Shown piece by piece: positions 27,313 through 35,474 of a stretch of 64,000 bases of DNA. Made by a program: the position numbers and the translations under genes. Source of the stretch: Oleiagrimonas sp963817755 (GTDB taxonomy: Bacteria > Pseudomonadota > Gammaproteobacteria > Xanthomonadales > Rhodanobacteraceae); NCBI GenBank assembly GCA_963817755.1, contig CAWFPB010000005.1, positions 124,001 through 188,000 of the forward strand. Reading direction: 5' to 3'. Numbering within the stretch: the stretch's first letter is position 1; every line of letters begins with the position of its first letter. A model generated the notes under the pieces. It did no database searches. It was not told the DNA's origin and was given only the letters and a program-made list of their open reading frames with translations.

Positions 27313-28393
27313 CGCTCCTGGCCTGCAGCTCGATCTCGGGTGGCGCCGCGGCGAGACCGCGCTGGACCTGCACCTGGACCTTCCTCCGCGCGGCATCAGC
27401 GTGCTGTTCGGTCCGTCCGGCGCCGGCAAGACCAGCTGCCTGCGCGCGGTGGCCGGGCTGGAACCGCAGGCACGCGGACGCGTGACGTTCCGTGACCGCG
27501 TGTGGCAGGACAGCGATGCCGGGGTGTTCGTCCCGCCGCACCGACGGCGCATCGGCTACGTGGTGCAGGAGGCCAGCCTGTTCACCCACCGCTCGGTGGC
27601 CGACAACCTCGACTACGGCTTCCGGCGCGCCGGCCGGCCGGCACACCTGGACCGCGAGGGACTGATCGACCGCTTCGGCGTACGCCCGCTGCTGGCGCGC
27701 CCCGTGACCGCACTTTCGGGCGGCGAGCGCCAGCGCGTGGCCATCGTGCGCGCCCTGCTGAGCGATCCCGTGCTGCTGCTGTTCGACGAGCCGCTGTCGG
27801 CACTCGACGCCGGCGCCCGCGAGGACCTGCTGGGCCAGCTAGAGGCATTGCACGAGCGCCTGGCCGTGCCCATGCTCTACGTCAGCCATGCCATCGACGA
27901 GGTCGCCCGCCTGGCCGATCACCTGGTGTTGCTGGACGCCGGCCGCATCGTCGCCCGGGGCCGCCTGCAGGACACCCTGGCCCGCCCCGACCTGCCGCCG
28001 GCGTTGCGCGAGGCCGCGGGTACGGTGATCGAGGGCACGGTGACGCGGCATTTCGCCGACGAACACCTGACCGAGATCAGCTTCGACGGCGGTCGCCTGC
28101 TGCTGCCCAGCCGCGGCGCGGCGACCGGCCAGCGCCTGCGCTGCCGGATCGGCGCGCGCGACGTGGTCCTGGCGCGCCACCCGCAGCCCGACAGCAGCGC
28201 CCTGAACCAGTTGCGCGGACGCATCGTCGCCATGGCCGAGGCCGACCACCCCTCGCAGTGCCTGGTGCAGCTGCAGGTCGGCGACAACCTGCTCCTGGCG
28301 CGCATCACGCGACGCTCGTGGCAGGCCCTGGAACTGGCGCCGGGGCGCGAAATCTGGGCCCAGGTCAAGGCGGTGGCCCTGGGCGGCGTCTGA
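27305..28393 (+). CDS. modC: Molybdate ABC transporter ATP-binding protein
   Basis: Cytoplasmic ATPase, 362 residues, powering ModB. It shows Walker A (FGPSGAGKTSCL), a Q-loop (YVVQEASLF), the signature LSGGERQRVAIVRAL, Walker B (VLLLFDEPLSALD) and the switch histidine (YVSHAIDE). Residues from about 290 form a Mop/TOBE domain that binds molybdate and can regulate uptake. It overlaps modB by 8 bases and is followed by moeA after 90 bases, a gap that could hold a secondary promoter. Confidence 0.96.
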   Translation: MTDAPGLQLDLGWRRGETALDLHLDLPPRGISVLFGPSGAGKTSCLRAVAGLEPQARGRVTFRDRVWQDSDAGVFVPPHRRRIGYVVQEASLFTHRSVADNLDYGFRRAGRPAHLDREGLIDRFGVRPLLARPVTALSGGERQRVAIVRALLSDPVLLLFDEPLSALDAGAREDLLGQLEALHERLAVPMLYVSHAIDEVARLADHLVLLDAGRIVARGRLQDTLARPDLPPALREAAGTVIEGTVTRHFADEHLTEISFDGGRLLLPSRGAATGQRLRCRIGARDVVLARHPQPDSSALNQLRGRIVAMAEADHPSQCLVQLQVGDNLLLARITRRSWQALELAPGREIWAQVKAVALGGV

Positions 28394-28483
28394 TTTCGAC
28401 GCAACCGGCCGACTTGCCTGCAAAGTTGAACGATGCCCATACTCCCCCCACTATCTGAACATCGCCATGGAACCGCATCCAGC

Positions 28484-29683
28484 ATGATCAGCGTCCGCCA
28501 AGCCCAAGCCCTGATCGCCGAGCACATGCCCGACTACGGCAGCGTGCGCGTGCCGCTGGACGCCGCCCCCGGGCGCATCCTGCGCGAACCGGTGCGCACC
28601 GAATCGGACCAGCCGCCGTTCGACCGGGTGACCATGGACGGCATCGCCATCCGCTGGAGCGATCCGCTGCCCGACGCCTTCGCCTGCACCGGCGAGCAGA
28701 TGGCGGGCATGGCGCCCGGCGCGGCAATCGTCAGCGACGCCCGCAGCTGCGTGGTCGTGGCGACCGGTGCCGTGCTCCCGGAGGGCTGCGACTGCGTGAT
28801 TCCGGTCGAACGCACGCGCCGCGCGGGCGAACGCTTCGAGCTCGAGGCCGACTATCGGCCCGAACGCGGCCAGTTCATCCATCGCCGCGGCAGCGACTGC
28901 GGCGCGGGCATCGACGTACTCACGCCCGGCGTGCAGCTGGGGCCTGCGCAGATGACGCAGCTGGCCTCGCACGGATACGGCCGGGTCGACGTCGCCGCGG
29001 CGCCGTCCATTGCCTTCGTGCTGACCGGCGACGAACTGCTGGCGCCGGAAGCACTGCTGCAGCCGGGCCGCATCCGCCGCTCCAACGACACCGCCATCGG
29101 CTCGGCCCTGCGCTTGCACGGCTTCACGAGCTTCGAGGTGCGCCACGTCGGCGACGATCCAGCCGCCACCACCCGCACGCTGGGCGAACTGCTGGAATCG
29201 CACGCGGTGCTGATCCTGTCGGGCGGCGTGTCCATGGGCGCGCGCGACTACGTGCCCGGGGCGTTGCAGTCGCTGGGCGTACAGCGCGTCTTCCACCGCA
29301 TCGCACAGCGCCCGGGCAAGCCCATGTGGTTCGGCACCGGGGCCCGCGGGCAGGCCGTGTTCGCCCTGCCCGGCAACCCGGTGTCCTCGTTGGTCTGCGC
29401 GGTCCGCTACGTGCGTCCGGCGCTGCTCGCCGCCCAGGGACTGCGCGCCCGCCCGACCCCCTCGGCCGTCCTGGACCGCGCCGTCCCGCGCCATCCGGAA
29501 CTGACCCGTTTCGTGCCGGTTCGCCTGGACGAGACCGGCGACGGCCGCCGCACCGCCGAACCGGTGTCCACGCACACCTCCGGCGATTTCACTTCCATCG
29601 CCGCCACCGACGGTTTCGTCGAACTGGCCCCGGGGACGGACGAGGTATCCCCCGGCACCGCCCTGCCGTTGTATCGTTGGTGA
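28484..29683 (+). CDS. moeA: Molybdopterin molybdotransferase
   Basis: Inserts molybdenum into adenylated molybdopterin, 399 residues. It contains DQPPFDRVTMDGIAIRW, the ATGAVLPEGCDCVIPVE stretch, RRGSDCGAGIDVL, the MogA-like domain with SGGVSMGARDYVPG and the FALPGNPVSSLVC motif, and the C-terminal barrel. Start ATG 28484 (MISVRQAQALIAE) is chosen over an ATG 51 bases upstream whose extension has no family resemblance. MoeA normally needs MogA/MoaB to adenylate molybdopterin; neither is in this window. Confidence 0.94.
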   Translation: MISVRQAQALIAEHMPDYGSVRVPLDAAPGRILREPVRTESDQPPFDRVTMDGIAIRWSDPLPDAFACTGEQMAGMAPGAAIVSDARSCVVVATGAVLPEGCDCVIPVERTRRAGERFELEADYRPERGQFIHRRGSDCGAGIDVLTPGVQLGPAQMTQLASHGYGRVDVAAAPSIAFVLTGDELLAPEALLQPGRIRRSNDTAIGSALRLHGFTSFEVRHVGDDPAATTRTLGELLESHAVLILSGGVSMGARDYVPGALQSLGVQRVFHRIAQRPGKPMWFGTGARGQAVFALPGNPVSSLVCAVRYVRPALLAAQGLRARPTPSAVLDRAVPRHPELTRFVPVRLDETGDGRRTAEPVSTHTSGDFTSIAATDGFVELAPGTDEVSPGTALPLYRW

Positions 29684-29684
29684 C

Positions 29685-30737
29685 ATGAGCACGCCGAAGA
29701 CCACCACCGGTCCGACGAACGCGCCTGCTCCCCGCGACCGGCGCGGCCGGCCCCTGCGCGACCTGCGCATCTCGGTCATGGACCGCTGCAACTTTCGCTG
29801 CCCGTACTGCATGCCCGAATCGCGCTATGGCGAGCATTTCCGGTTCCTGCGCAACGACCAGCGCCTGGACTTCGGCGAGATCGTGCGCCTGGCCACGCTG
29901 GCCGCACGCCTGGGCGTGACCAAGCTGCGCCTGACCGGCGGCGAACCCCTGCTGCGCCCGGACCTGACCGAACTGGTGTCGCGCTTGCGCCGCATCGAAG
30001 GCATCGACGACCTGGCCATGACCACCAACGGCGTACTCCTGCCGCGGCATGCCGATGCGCTGCGCGAAGCCGGCCTGGACCGCGTCACCGTCAGCCTGGA
30101 TACCCTGGATCCCGCCGTGTTCCACCGGCTGAGCGGAAACCGCGGCGCGCTCGAAGATGTCATCGCCGGCATCCAGGCCGCGCGTGCGGCCGGATTTCCC
30201 AAGGGCGTGAAGATCAACAGCGTGGTCCAGCGCGGCGTCAACGAGGACGGCGTGCTGGACCTGGTCGAACATTTCCGCGACACCGGCGTGACGGTCCGCT
30301 TCATCGAATACATGGACGTGGGCAACCGCAACGACTGGAATCCGGACGCCGTGGTGCCCGCGCGCGAACTCATCGAGCGTATCGACGCGCGCTGGCCGCT
30401 TCAGGCGGTCCCGCCGCGCTACCCCGGCGAGGTCGCCACGCGCTACCGTTTTGCCGACGGCGCAGGCGAGGTCGGCATGATCACCTCGGTCAGCCAACCC
30501 TTCTGCGGCGCCTGCTCGCGTGCCCGCCTGTCCTCCGAAGGCGTACTCTATACCTGCCTGTTCGCCACCGAGGGCACCGACCTGCGCGCACCGTTGCGCG
30601 ACGGCGCCAGCGACGACGAACTGCTCGAGGTCCTGCGTTCGGTCTGGCTGCAACGCGACGACCGCTACAGCGAGGAACGCGCCCGGCTGCGCGACGCAAA
30701 TCCGCGCAAGATCGAGATGCACTACATCGGCGGCTAG
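29685..30737 (+). CDS. moaA: GTP 3',8-cyclase
   Basis: Radical-SAM enzyme starting molybdenum cofactor synthesis from GTP, with MoaC. The 350-residue protein has the N-terminal cluster motif CNFRCPYC, the SAM-binding TGGEPLLR, the second 4Fe-4S cluster cysteines in CGACSRARLSSEG with a following Cys, and the essential C-terminal Gly-Gly (HYIGG). It begins one base after the moeA stop, indicating coupled translation. Confidence 0.97.
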   Translation: MSTPKTTTGPTNAPAPRDRRGRPLRDLRISVMDRCNFRCPYCMPESRYGEHFRFLRNDQRLDFGEIVRLATLAARLGVTKLRLTGGEPLLRPDLTELVSRLRRIEGIDDLAMTTNGVLLPRHADALREAGLDRVTVSLDTLDPAVFHRLSGNRGALEDVIAGIQAARAAGFPKGVKINSVVQRGVNEDGVLDLVEHFRDTGVTVRFIEYMDVGNRNDWNPDAVVPARELIERIDARWPLQAVPPRYPGEVATRYRFADGAGEVGMITSVSQPFCGACSRARLSSEGVLYTCLFATEGTDLRAPLRDGASDDELLEVLRSVWLQRDDRYSEERARLRDANPRKIEMHYIGG

Positions 30738-30787
30738 CGCCGACGCGGCCCCCCGGACCGCCGCGCCCCGCCCGGAGCACACTGCCC

Positions 30788-31288
30788 ATGAGTCACCCCA
30801 CCACCAAGCTGTCCCATGTCGGCGACGACCAGCAACCGCGCATGGTCGATGTCGGCGACAAGCAGCCCACCCGACGCACCGCCGTGGCCCGGGCCCGCGT
30901 GCAATTTCCCGCCGCGGTCGCACAGACACTGCGCGAGGCCGGCCACGTCACACCCAAGGGCTCGGTACTGACGGTGGCCAACATCGCCGGCGTGATGGGC
31001 GCCAAGGCCACTGCGCAACTGATCCCGCTCTGCCATCCGCTGCCCCTGGACAAGTGCAAGATCGAGATCGCCATGCAGGGTGACGATGCGCTGATCGACT
31101 GCAGCGTCTCCTGCCACGGCACCACCGGCGTGGAGATGGAAGCACTGACCGGCGCCAGCGTGGCCGCCCTGACCATCTACGACATGTGCAAGGCGCTCTC
31201 CCACGACATCGTGATCGGCGAAGTGCGCCTGCTCAGCAAGACCGGCGGCAAGCGCGATTTCGACCGCGCCGGGGAGGCGACTTCATGA
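30788..31288 (+). CDS. moaC: Cyclic pyranopterin monophosphate synthase
   Basis: Second enzyme of molybdenum cofactor synthesis, 166 residues, converting the MoaA product to cPMP. Conserved parts are MVDVGDKQPTRRTAVARA, KGSVLTVANIAGVMGAK, LIPLCHPLPLDKCK, TGVEMEALTGASVAALTIYD and the ending TGGKRDF with its catalytic lysine. It overlaps the mobA start as ATGA. Confidence 0.97.
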   Translation: MSHPTTKLSHVGDDQQPRMVDVGDKQPTRRTAVARARVQFPAAVAQTLREAGHVTPKGSVLTVANIAGVMGAKATAQLIPLCHPLPLDKCKIEIAMQGDDALIDCSVSCHGTTGVEMEALTGASVAALTIYDMCKALSHDIVIGEVRLLSKTGGKRDFDRAGEATS

Positions 31289-31887
31289 CCGCCCGCACGC
31301 CTGCCCCGCTCTACGGCCTGCTGCTCGGCGGCGGCGCCAGCAAGCGCATGCAGCGCGACAAGGCCGCCCTGGAATACCACGGCGAACCGCAGCTGCTGCA
31401 TGCCTGGCGCCTGCTCGAGGCGGTCACCGAGCGCGCCTTCGTGTCCGTGCGCGAGGACCAGCGCGACGACCCGCTGCGCGCGCAGCTGCCGCAGCTCGTC
31501 GACACCTATACGGCCTCCAGCCCCGCCGCCGGCATTCTCACCGCGCAGGATCGCCACCCCGAAGCCGCCTGGCTGGTGCTGGCCTGCGACCTGCCGTTGC
31601 TCGACGCGGCGACCCTCGACCTGCTGATCGCCTCGCGCAATCCGGACGCCGACGCCACCGCCTTCCGCAGCCGCTTCGACGACCTGCCCGAGCCGCTGTG
31701 CGCGATCTGGGAACCGTCCAGCCACGCCCTGCTCTCGCAACGCCTGCGCGAGGACAAGTACTGTCCGCGCAAGGCGCTGATCCTTTCCGACACCCACCTG
31801 CTGCCGCCACCCGGCCAGGCCCTGGACAACGTCAACACGCCGCAGGAGTTCGACGCCATGCGGCGCGCGATGGAATCAACGACATGA
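31285..31887 (+). CDS. mobA: Molybdenum cofactor guanylyltransferase-like protein (MobA family)
   Basis: Nucleotidyltransferase of 200 residues that would attach GMP to molybdenum cofactor, giving the bis-MGD form of DMSO-reductase-family enzymes. The N-terminal motif is LLGGGASKRMQRDKAAL (the family GGxSxRMGxDK with Gln in place of Gly), and WLVLACDLPLLD is the metal-binding region. ATG 31285 overlaps the moaC stop, and its own stop overlaps the moaD start, both as ATGA. A MocA-type cytidylyltransferase is less likely, but substrate choice cannot be read from sequence alone. Confidence 0.85.
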   Translation: MTARTPAPLYGLLLGGGASKRMQRDKAALEYHGEPQLLHAWRLLEAVTERAFVSVREDQRDDPLRAQLPQLVDTYTASSPAAGILTAQDRHPEAAWLVLACDLPLLDAATLDLLIASRNPDADATAFRSRFDDLPEPLCAIWEPSSHALLSQRLREDKYCPRKALILSDTHLLPPPGQALDNVNTPQEFDAMRRAMESTT

Positions 31888-32126
31888 CCACCCTGCACCT
31901 GGAGTACTACGCACAACTGCGCGAGCAGGCCGGCACCGCCAGCGAACAGCTGGTCACCGAGGCCGCCTCGCTGCACGAGCTGTACCGCGAACTGGCCGCC
32001 CGCCACGGCTTCTCGCTGCCGGCCGAGCAGCTGAAGGTCGCCGTCAACAAGCAGTTCAGCGACTGGGACCGCCCGCTCGCCGAAGGCGACACCATCGTGT
32101 TCATCCCTCCGGTGGCCGGCGGATGA
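31884..32126 (+). CDS. moaD: Molybdopterin synthase sulfur carrier subunit
   Basis: Ubiquitin-like sulfur carrier of 80 residues ending in Ala-Gly-Gly; the terminal glycine is adenylated by MoeB and converted to thiocarboxylate. TIVFIPPVAGG is the diagnostic end. It overlaps mobA and the fused moaE-moeB gene by ATGA at both ends, so carrier, activator and synthase are made together. Confidence 0.95.
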   Translation: MTTLHLEYYAQLREQAGTASEQLVTEAASLHELYRELAARHGFSLPAEQLKVAVNKQFSDWDRPLAEGDTIVFIPPVAGG

Positions 32127-33646
32127 AGCGCTTCGCCATCGCCCCCCGCCCGGTCGACGTGGCCGACCTGCGTGCCGAACTGAAGTCGCCCGGCAATGGC
32201 GGCTTCTGCGCCTTCGAGGGCTGGGTGCGCAACAGCAACGAGGGGCGCGCCGTCGACGGCCTCGAGTACGAAGCCTACGTCGACCTGGCGCAGTCGGAAG
32301 GCGAACGCATCCTGGACGAGGCTGCGGCCCTGTATGGCGTCGACGACGTCGTGTGCGTGCATCGCACGGGCGACCTGAAGGTCGGCGACATGGCGGTGTG
32401 GGTCGGCGCCGCCGGCGCGCACCGCGACGAGGCCTTCCGTGCCTGCCGCTACGTGATCGACGCGATCAAGCACCGCCTGCCGATCTGGAAGAAGGAACAC
32501 TACCTGGAAGGCGACACCGCCTGGGTGGCCTGCACCCACAGCCACGACCACGCGCTGACCTGGACCCCGGACTACTCGCGCCAGACCCGCCTGCGCGAGG
32601 TCGGCGCCGAAGGCCAGGCGAAGCTCGCCGCCGCGCGCGTGCTGGTAATCGGCGCCGGCGGCCTGGGCAGCCCGGCGCTGGGCTACCTGGCCGGTGCCGG
32701 CGTGGGCACCCTGGGTATCGTCGACGGCGATCGCCTGGAAGCCAGCAACCTGCATCGCCAGACGATCTACGACGCGCGCGACGTCGGCCGGCCCAAGACC
32801 GAACTGGCCGCCCGGCGCGTACGCGCGCTCAATCCCGAAGTGCAGGTGCACACCATCAGCGAACCGCTCGATGCCGGCAACGCGGCCGAGGTGTTCGCCG
32901 AGTACGACCTGGTGCTCGAATGCACCGACAACCTGGCCAGCCGCTACCTCAGCAACGATGCCGCGATCGTCACCGGCACCCCGCTGATCCTGGCCAGCGT
33001 GTACCAGTACGAAGGCCAGCTGCAGGTGGTCACGGGACAGCCCGGCGCGCCATGCCTGCGCTGCCTGTGGCCCGAGGAACCGCCGCCGGAGGCCACCGGC
33101 AGCTGCGCCGAGGCCGGCGTGCTCGGTCCGGTGCCCGGCGTGCTGGGTGCGATGCAGGCGATGGAGGCACTGAAGATCCTGCTCGACCTGCCGCGCCCGG
33201 ACGACCACGCGCTGGTGCTGGTCGACCTGCTCGATCACACCATGCGCCGGCTGCCCGTCGATCCGGCCCGCGGCTGCGCCACGCGCGGCGGCTGCATCGA
33301 CATCGCCCGCAGGGCGCTGGCCGAGGCGGCCGACTTCGGCGACATTGAACAGGTCTTCGAACGCCTCGATCACGCCGTCGCCGAAGGCTACGTGCTGGTC
33401 GACCTGCGCGACCCGCAGGAGATCGCACAGCAGCCGGTCCGCGTTCCCACCCGCTGCATTCCCGTCGCGCGCATCGTCGAGCACGCCGACGAGCTGGCCA
33501 CGGGACGTCACCTGCTGCTGTGCTCCCACGGCCAGCGCAGCGGCCACGCCGCGCGCACCCTGCGTCGCCACGGCCTGCGCGAGGTGTATTCGCTGGCCGG
33601 CGGCCTCGAAGGCCTGAACACCACACCCGCACACGCCCACGAATAA
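32123..33646 (+). CDS. MoaE-MoeB-rhodanese fusion: molybdopterin synthase large subunit, MoaD-activating E1 and sulfurtransferase
   Basis: Single chain of 507 residues with three domains. Residues 1-150 are MoaE: EGWVRNSNEGR, HRTGDLKVGDMAVWVG, and the catalytic Lys123/Lys124 in PIWKKEH. Residues 160-380 are a MoeB/ThiF-type E1: nucleotide loop IGAGGLGS (176-183), IVDGDRLEASNLHRQ, CTDN, and a cysteine at 328 in GSCAEAGVLGPVPGVLG. Residues 405-505 are a rhodanese with Cys467 in LLCSHGQRSGHAA. The first zinc pair is CLRC (311-314), but the second is Cys385-x5-Cys391 rather than the usual C-x2-C. It would activate MoaD, sulfurate it and use it to convert cPMP to molybdopterin. Coupled to moaD by ATGA, it closes the operon. 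Confidence 0.93.
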   Translation: MKRFAIAPRPVDVADLRAELKSPGNGGFCAFEGWVRNSNEGRAVDGLEYEAYVDLAQSEGERILDEAAALYGVDDVVCVHRTGDLKVGDMAVWVGAAGAHRDEAFRACRYVIDAIKHRLPIWKKEHYLEGDTAWVACTHSHDHALTWTPDYSRQTRLREVGAEGQAKLAAARVLVIGAGGLGSPALGYLAGAGVGTLGIVDGDRLEASNLHRQTIYDARDVGRPKTELAARRVRALNPEVQVHTISEPLDAGNAAEVFAEYDLVLECTDNLASRYLSNDAAIVTGTPLILASVYQYEGQLQVVTGQPGAPCLRCLWPEEPPPEATGSCAEAGVLGPVPGVLGAMQAMEALKILLDLPRPDDHALVLVDLLDHTMRRLPVDPARGCATRGGCIDIARRALAEAADFGDIEQVFERLDHAVAEGYVLVDLRDPQEIAQQPVRVPTRCIPVARIVEHADELATGRHLLLCSHGQRSGHAARTLRRHGLREVYSLAGGLEGLNTTPAHAHE

Positions 33647-33744
33647 CACGGCGCACGAACCCGCCGCCCCCCGCCAGCGGCGGTGGGACGATGTCGTTGT
33701 CGGATCGGATGGCGTGCGCCGGACAGCGCCTCGCGGAAGAACCA

Positions 33745-33821
33745 TGGTGGCTAGGGGCGGAATCGAACCGCCGACCTCAGCATTATGAGTGCCGCGCTCT
33801 AACCGTCTGAGCTACCTAGCC
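33745..33821 (-). tRNA. tRNA-Met (anticodon CAU), elongator type
   Basis: On the minus strand the acceptor GGCTAGG (33821-33815) pairs with CCTAGCC, followed by A and an encoded CCA. The D arm is GCTC...GAGC, the anticodon stem CGGCA/TGCTG encloses the loop CTCATAA (anticodon CAT), and the T arm is GGCGG-TTCGATT-CCGCC. Similarity to E. coli elongator tRNA-Met is close, and the base-paired acceptor start argues against an initiator. tRNA-Ile2 (lysidine-modified CAU) is a less likely alternative. Confidence 0.92.
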
Positions 33822-33872
33822 ATGGATTCCGTGCGATTCGCCACGTGATGCGGCGCACAGGCAGGGCGCGCA

Positions 33873-33901
33873 AGTTTAGTAGCGCATGAACGCGCTTTCA
33901 A
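33873..33901 (-). promoter_or_regulatory. Sigma-70 promoter of tRNA-Met
   Basis: On the minus strand TTGAAA (33901-33896) and TAAACT (33878-33873) are 17 bases apart. The start point would be near 33866, leaving a short 5' leader of about 45 bases before the mature tRNA end at 33821. Confidence 0.65.
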
Positions 33902-34012
33902 GAGCGCCTTGCCGGTTCTTTGCGCAATGTGGTTGAATCGAACCACAGGAGCCGTCGGGGGTATCCGGCCCGTCGCGACCGCCGGCAGCTCGATTGCAGT
34001 CAGGAGTCCGGC

Positions 34013-34558
34013 ATGATCGACGCCGATGGATATCGCCCCAATGTGGGCATCGTGCTGCTGAACGGCGACGGTCGCCTGTTCTGGGCACGGCGCGTGCGCC
34101 GCGACGGCTGGCAGTTCCCGCAGGGCGGCATGCGCAGCGACGAGACGCCGCTGGAGGCCATGTACCGCGAGCTGGCCGAGGAAACCGGCCTGGATCCCGA
34201 GCACGTCGAGGTCATGGCCACCACCCCGGGCTGGCTGCGGTACCGCCTGCCCAACCGCTTCGTGCGCCGCCATCAGACACCGCAGTGCATCGGCCAGAAG
34301 CAGGTCTGGTTCCTGCTGCGCTTCACCGGCCAGGAGCAGCACCTGAACCTGGAGGCCAGCGAGACGCCGGAATTCGATTCCTGGCGCTGGGTCGACTTCT
34401 GGTATCCGGCCGACCATGTGGTCTCGTTCAAGCGGCGCGTGTACGAGCGCGCCCTGCGCCAGTTCGCGCCGCTGGTCGAGCGCGCCTGCCGCATCCGCAT
34501 CGAGCAGCCGCACCACCGCGGCAAGCGCGCCGACCGCCCCGGCACCGCCGCGGCCTGA
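34013..34558 (+). CDS. rppH: RNA pyrophosphohydrolase
   Basis: Nudix enzyme of 181 residues that removes pyrophosphate from the 5' end of mRNAs and so starts RNase E-dependent decay. The Nudix box runs from GGMRSDETPLEAMYRELAEE to TGL, and the family-specific start MIDADGYRPNVGIVLLN and C-terminal VVSFKRRVYERAL (RNA-binding) are present. ATG 34013 follows CAGGAG. It is the only gene between the tRNA and the bfd-bfr pair. Confidence 0.95.
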   Translation: MIDADGYRPNVGIVLLNGDGRLFWARRVRRDGWQFPQGGMRSDETPLEAMYRELAEETGLDPEHVEVMATTPGWLRYRLPNRFVRRHQTPQCIGQKQVWFLLRFTGQEQHLNLEASETPEFDSWRWVDFWYPADHVVSFKRRVYERALRQFAPLVERACRIRIEQPHHRGKRADRPGTAAA

Positions 34559-34597
34559 ACGCGCCCCGGCCGGAATCCCGGAATCCCGGAACACTAA

Positions 34598-34626
34598 TTG
34601 ACAACCATTCCCATTTGCGTTTGAAT
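34598..34626 (+). promoter_or_regulatory. bfd promoter overlapped by a Fur-box-like site
   Basis: TTGACA (34598-34603) and TTGAAT (34621-34626) are 17 bases apart. A 19-base site at 34600-34618, read on the minus strand, matches the Fur consensus GATAATGATAATCATTATC at 12 of 19 positions by my count, including the core AATG, AAT and TT. It covers the -35 and spacer, the expected place for repression by Fur-Fe(II). Confidence 0.55.
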
Positions 34627-34644
34627 CGCAGGTGGAGGTTTCCC

Positions 34645-34848
34645 ATGTACATTTGCATCTGCAACGCCATCACCGACGCCGACATCCGCCGCGAGGCCGA
34701 GGATGGCGTGTGCAGTTTCGAGCAGCTGCAGGCGCGCACCGGCTGCTCGACCGGCTGCGGTTGCTGCGAGCACGAGGCGCGACAAACGCTGCACCAGGCC
34801 GTACTCGCCGTGCAGTCCGTGCCCCTGCCGTTCGTCAACGCCGCCTGA
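34645..34848 (+). CDS. bfd: Bacterioferritin-associated ferredoxin
   Basis: 2Fe-2S protein of 67 residues that reduces the heme of bacterioferritin to mobilise stored iron. The four cluster cysteines are seen in MYICICNAITDADI (first two) and TGCSTGCGCCEHEA, the fer2-BFD signature. The ATG at 34645 follows GGTGGAGG. It is immediately upstream of bfr and has a Fur-like site over its promoter, consistent with induction under iron starvation. Confidence 0.92.
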   Translation: MYICICNAITDADIRREAEDGVCSFEQLQARTGCSTGCGCCEHEARQTLHQAVLAVQSVPLPFVNAA

Positions 34849-34954
34849 ATCGAGACCGACGCCCTTCCTGCAAGCGCTTCCTGCGCAGCGTTATAGTCCC
34901 GGACATGCACACGCCCCCGGCGCGTGCGTCCCGCGGACGGCAAAGGAGGACGGC

Positions 34955-35425
34955 ATGAAAGGCGAAGCCCGGATCATCGAGCACCTGAACAAGGCCCTGC
35001 AGAACGAGCTGACCGCGATCAACCAGTACTTCCTGCATGCGCGCATGTACCGCAACTGGGGCTATGCCGCACTGGGCGATCACGAATACGCCGAGTCGAT
35101 CGACGAGATGAAGCACGCCGACCGGCTGATCGAACGCATCCTGTTCCTGGAGGGCCTGCCCAACCTGCAGCAGCTGGGCAAGCTGCTGGTCGGCGAGTCG
35201 CCGAAGGAAGCCCTGGCCTGCGACCTGAAGCTGGAACAGGCCGCCATCCCGGATCTCAAGGATGCCATCGTCGATTGCGAGACGTCGGGCGATTACGTCA
35301 GCCGCGAATTGTTCGAGGACATCCTCGCGGGCGAAGAGGACCATATCGACTGGCTGGAGACCCAGCTGGCCCTGATCGGCAAGCTGGGCGAGACGGCGTA
35401 CCTGCAAACCAAGCTGGACGCCTGA
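34955..35425 (+). CDS. bfr: Bacterioferritin
   Basis: Iron-storage protein of 156 residues forming a 24-subunit shell. The ferroxidase ligands Glu18, Glu51, His54, Glu94, Glu127 and His130 fit the usual spacing, and Met52, the axial heme ligand that identifies bacterioferritin, is in DEMKHADRLIERI. A strong AAGGAGGA ribosome site precedes ATG 34955. A TATAGT at 34892-34897 may be the -10 of its own promoter, allowing regulation separate from bfd. Confidence 0.96.
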   Translation: MKGEARIIEHLNKALQNELTAINQYFLHARMYRNWGYAALGDHEYAESIDEMKHADRLIERILFLEGLPNLQQLGKLLVGESPKEALACDLKLEQAAIPDLKDAIVDCETSGDYVSRELFEDILAGEEDHIDWLETQLALIGKLGETAYLQTKLDA

Positions 35426-35474
35426 GCGCGCCACGATCGCGCCAATCCGGCGGCGGGTCCGCCCTGCCGGTGTG

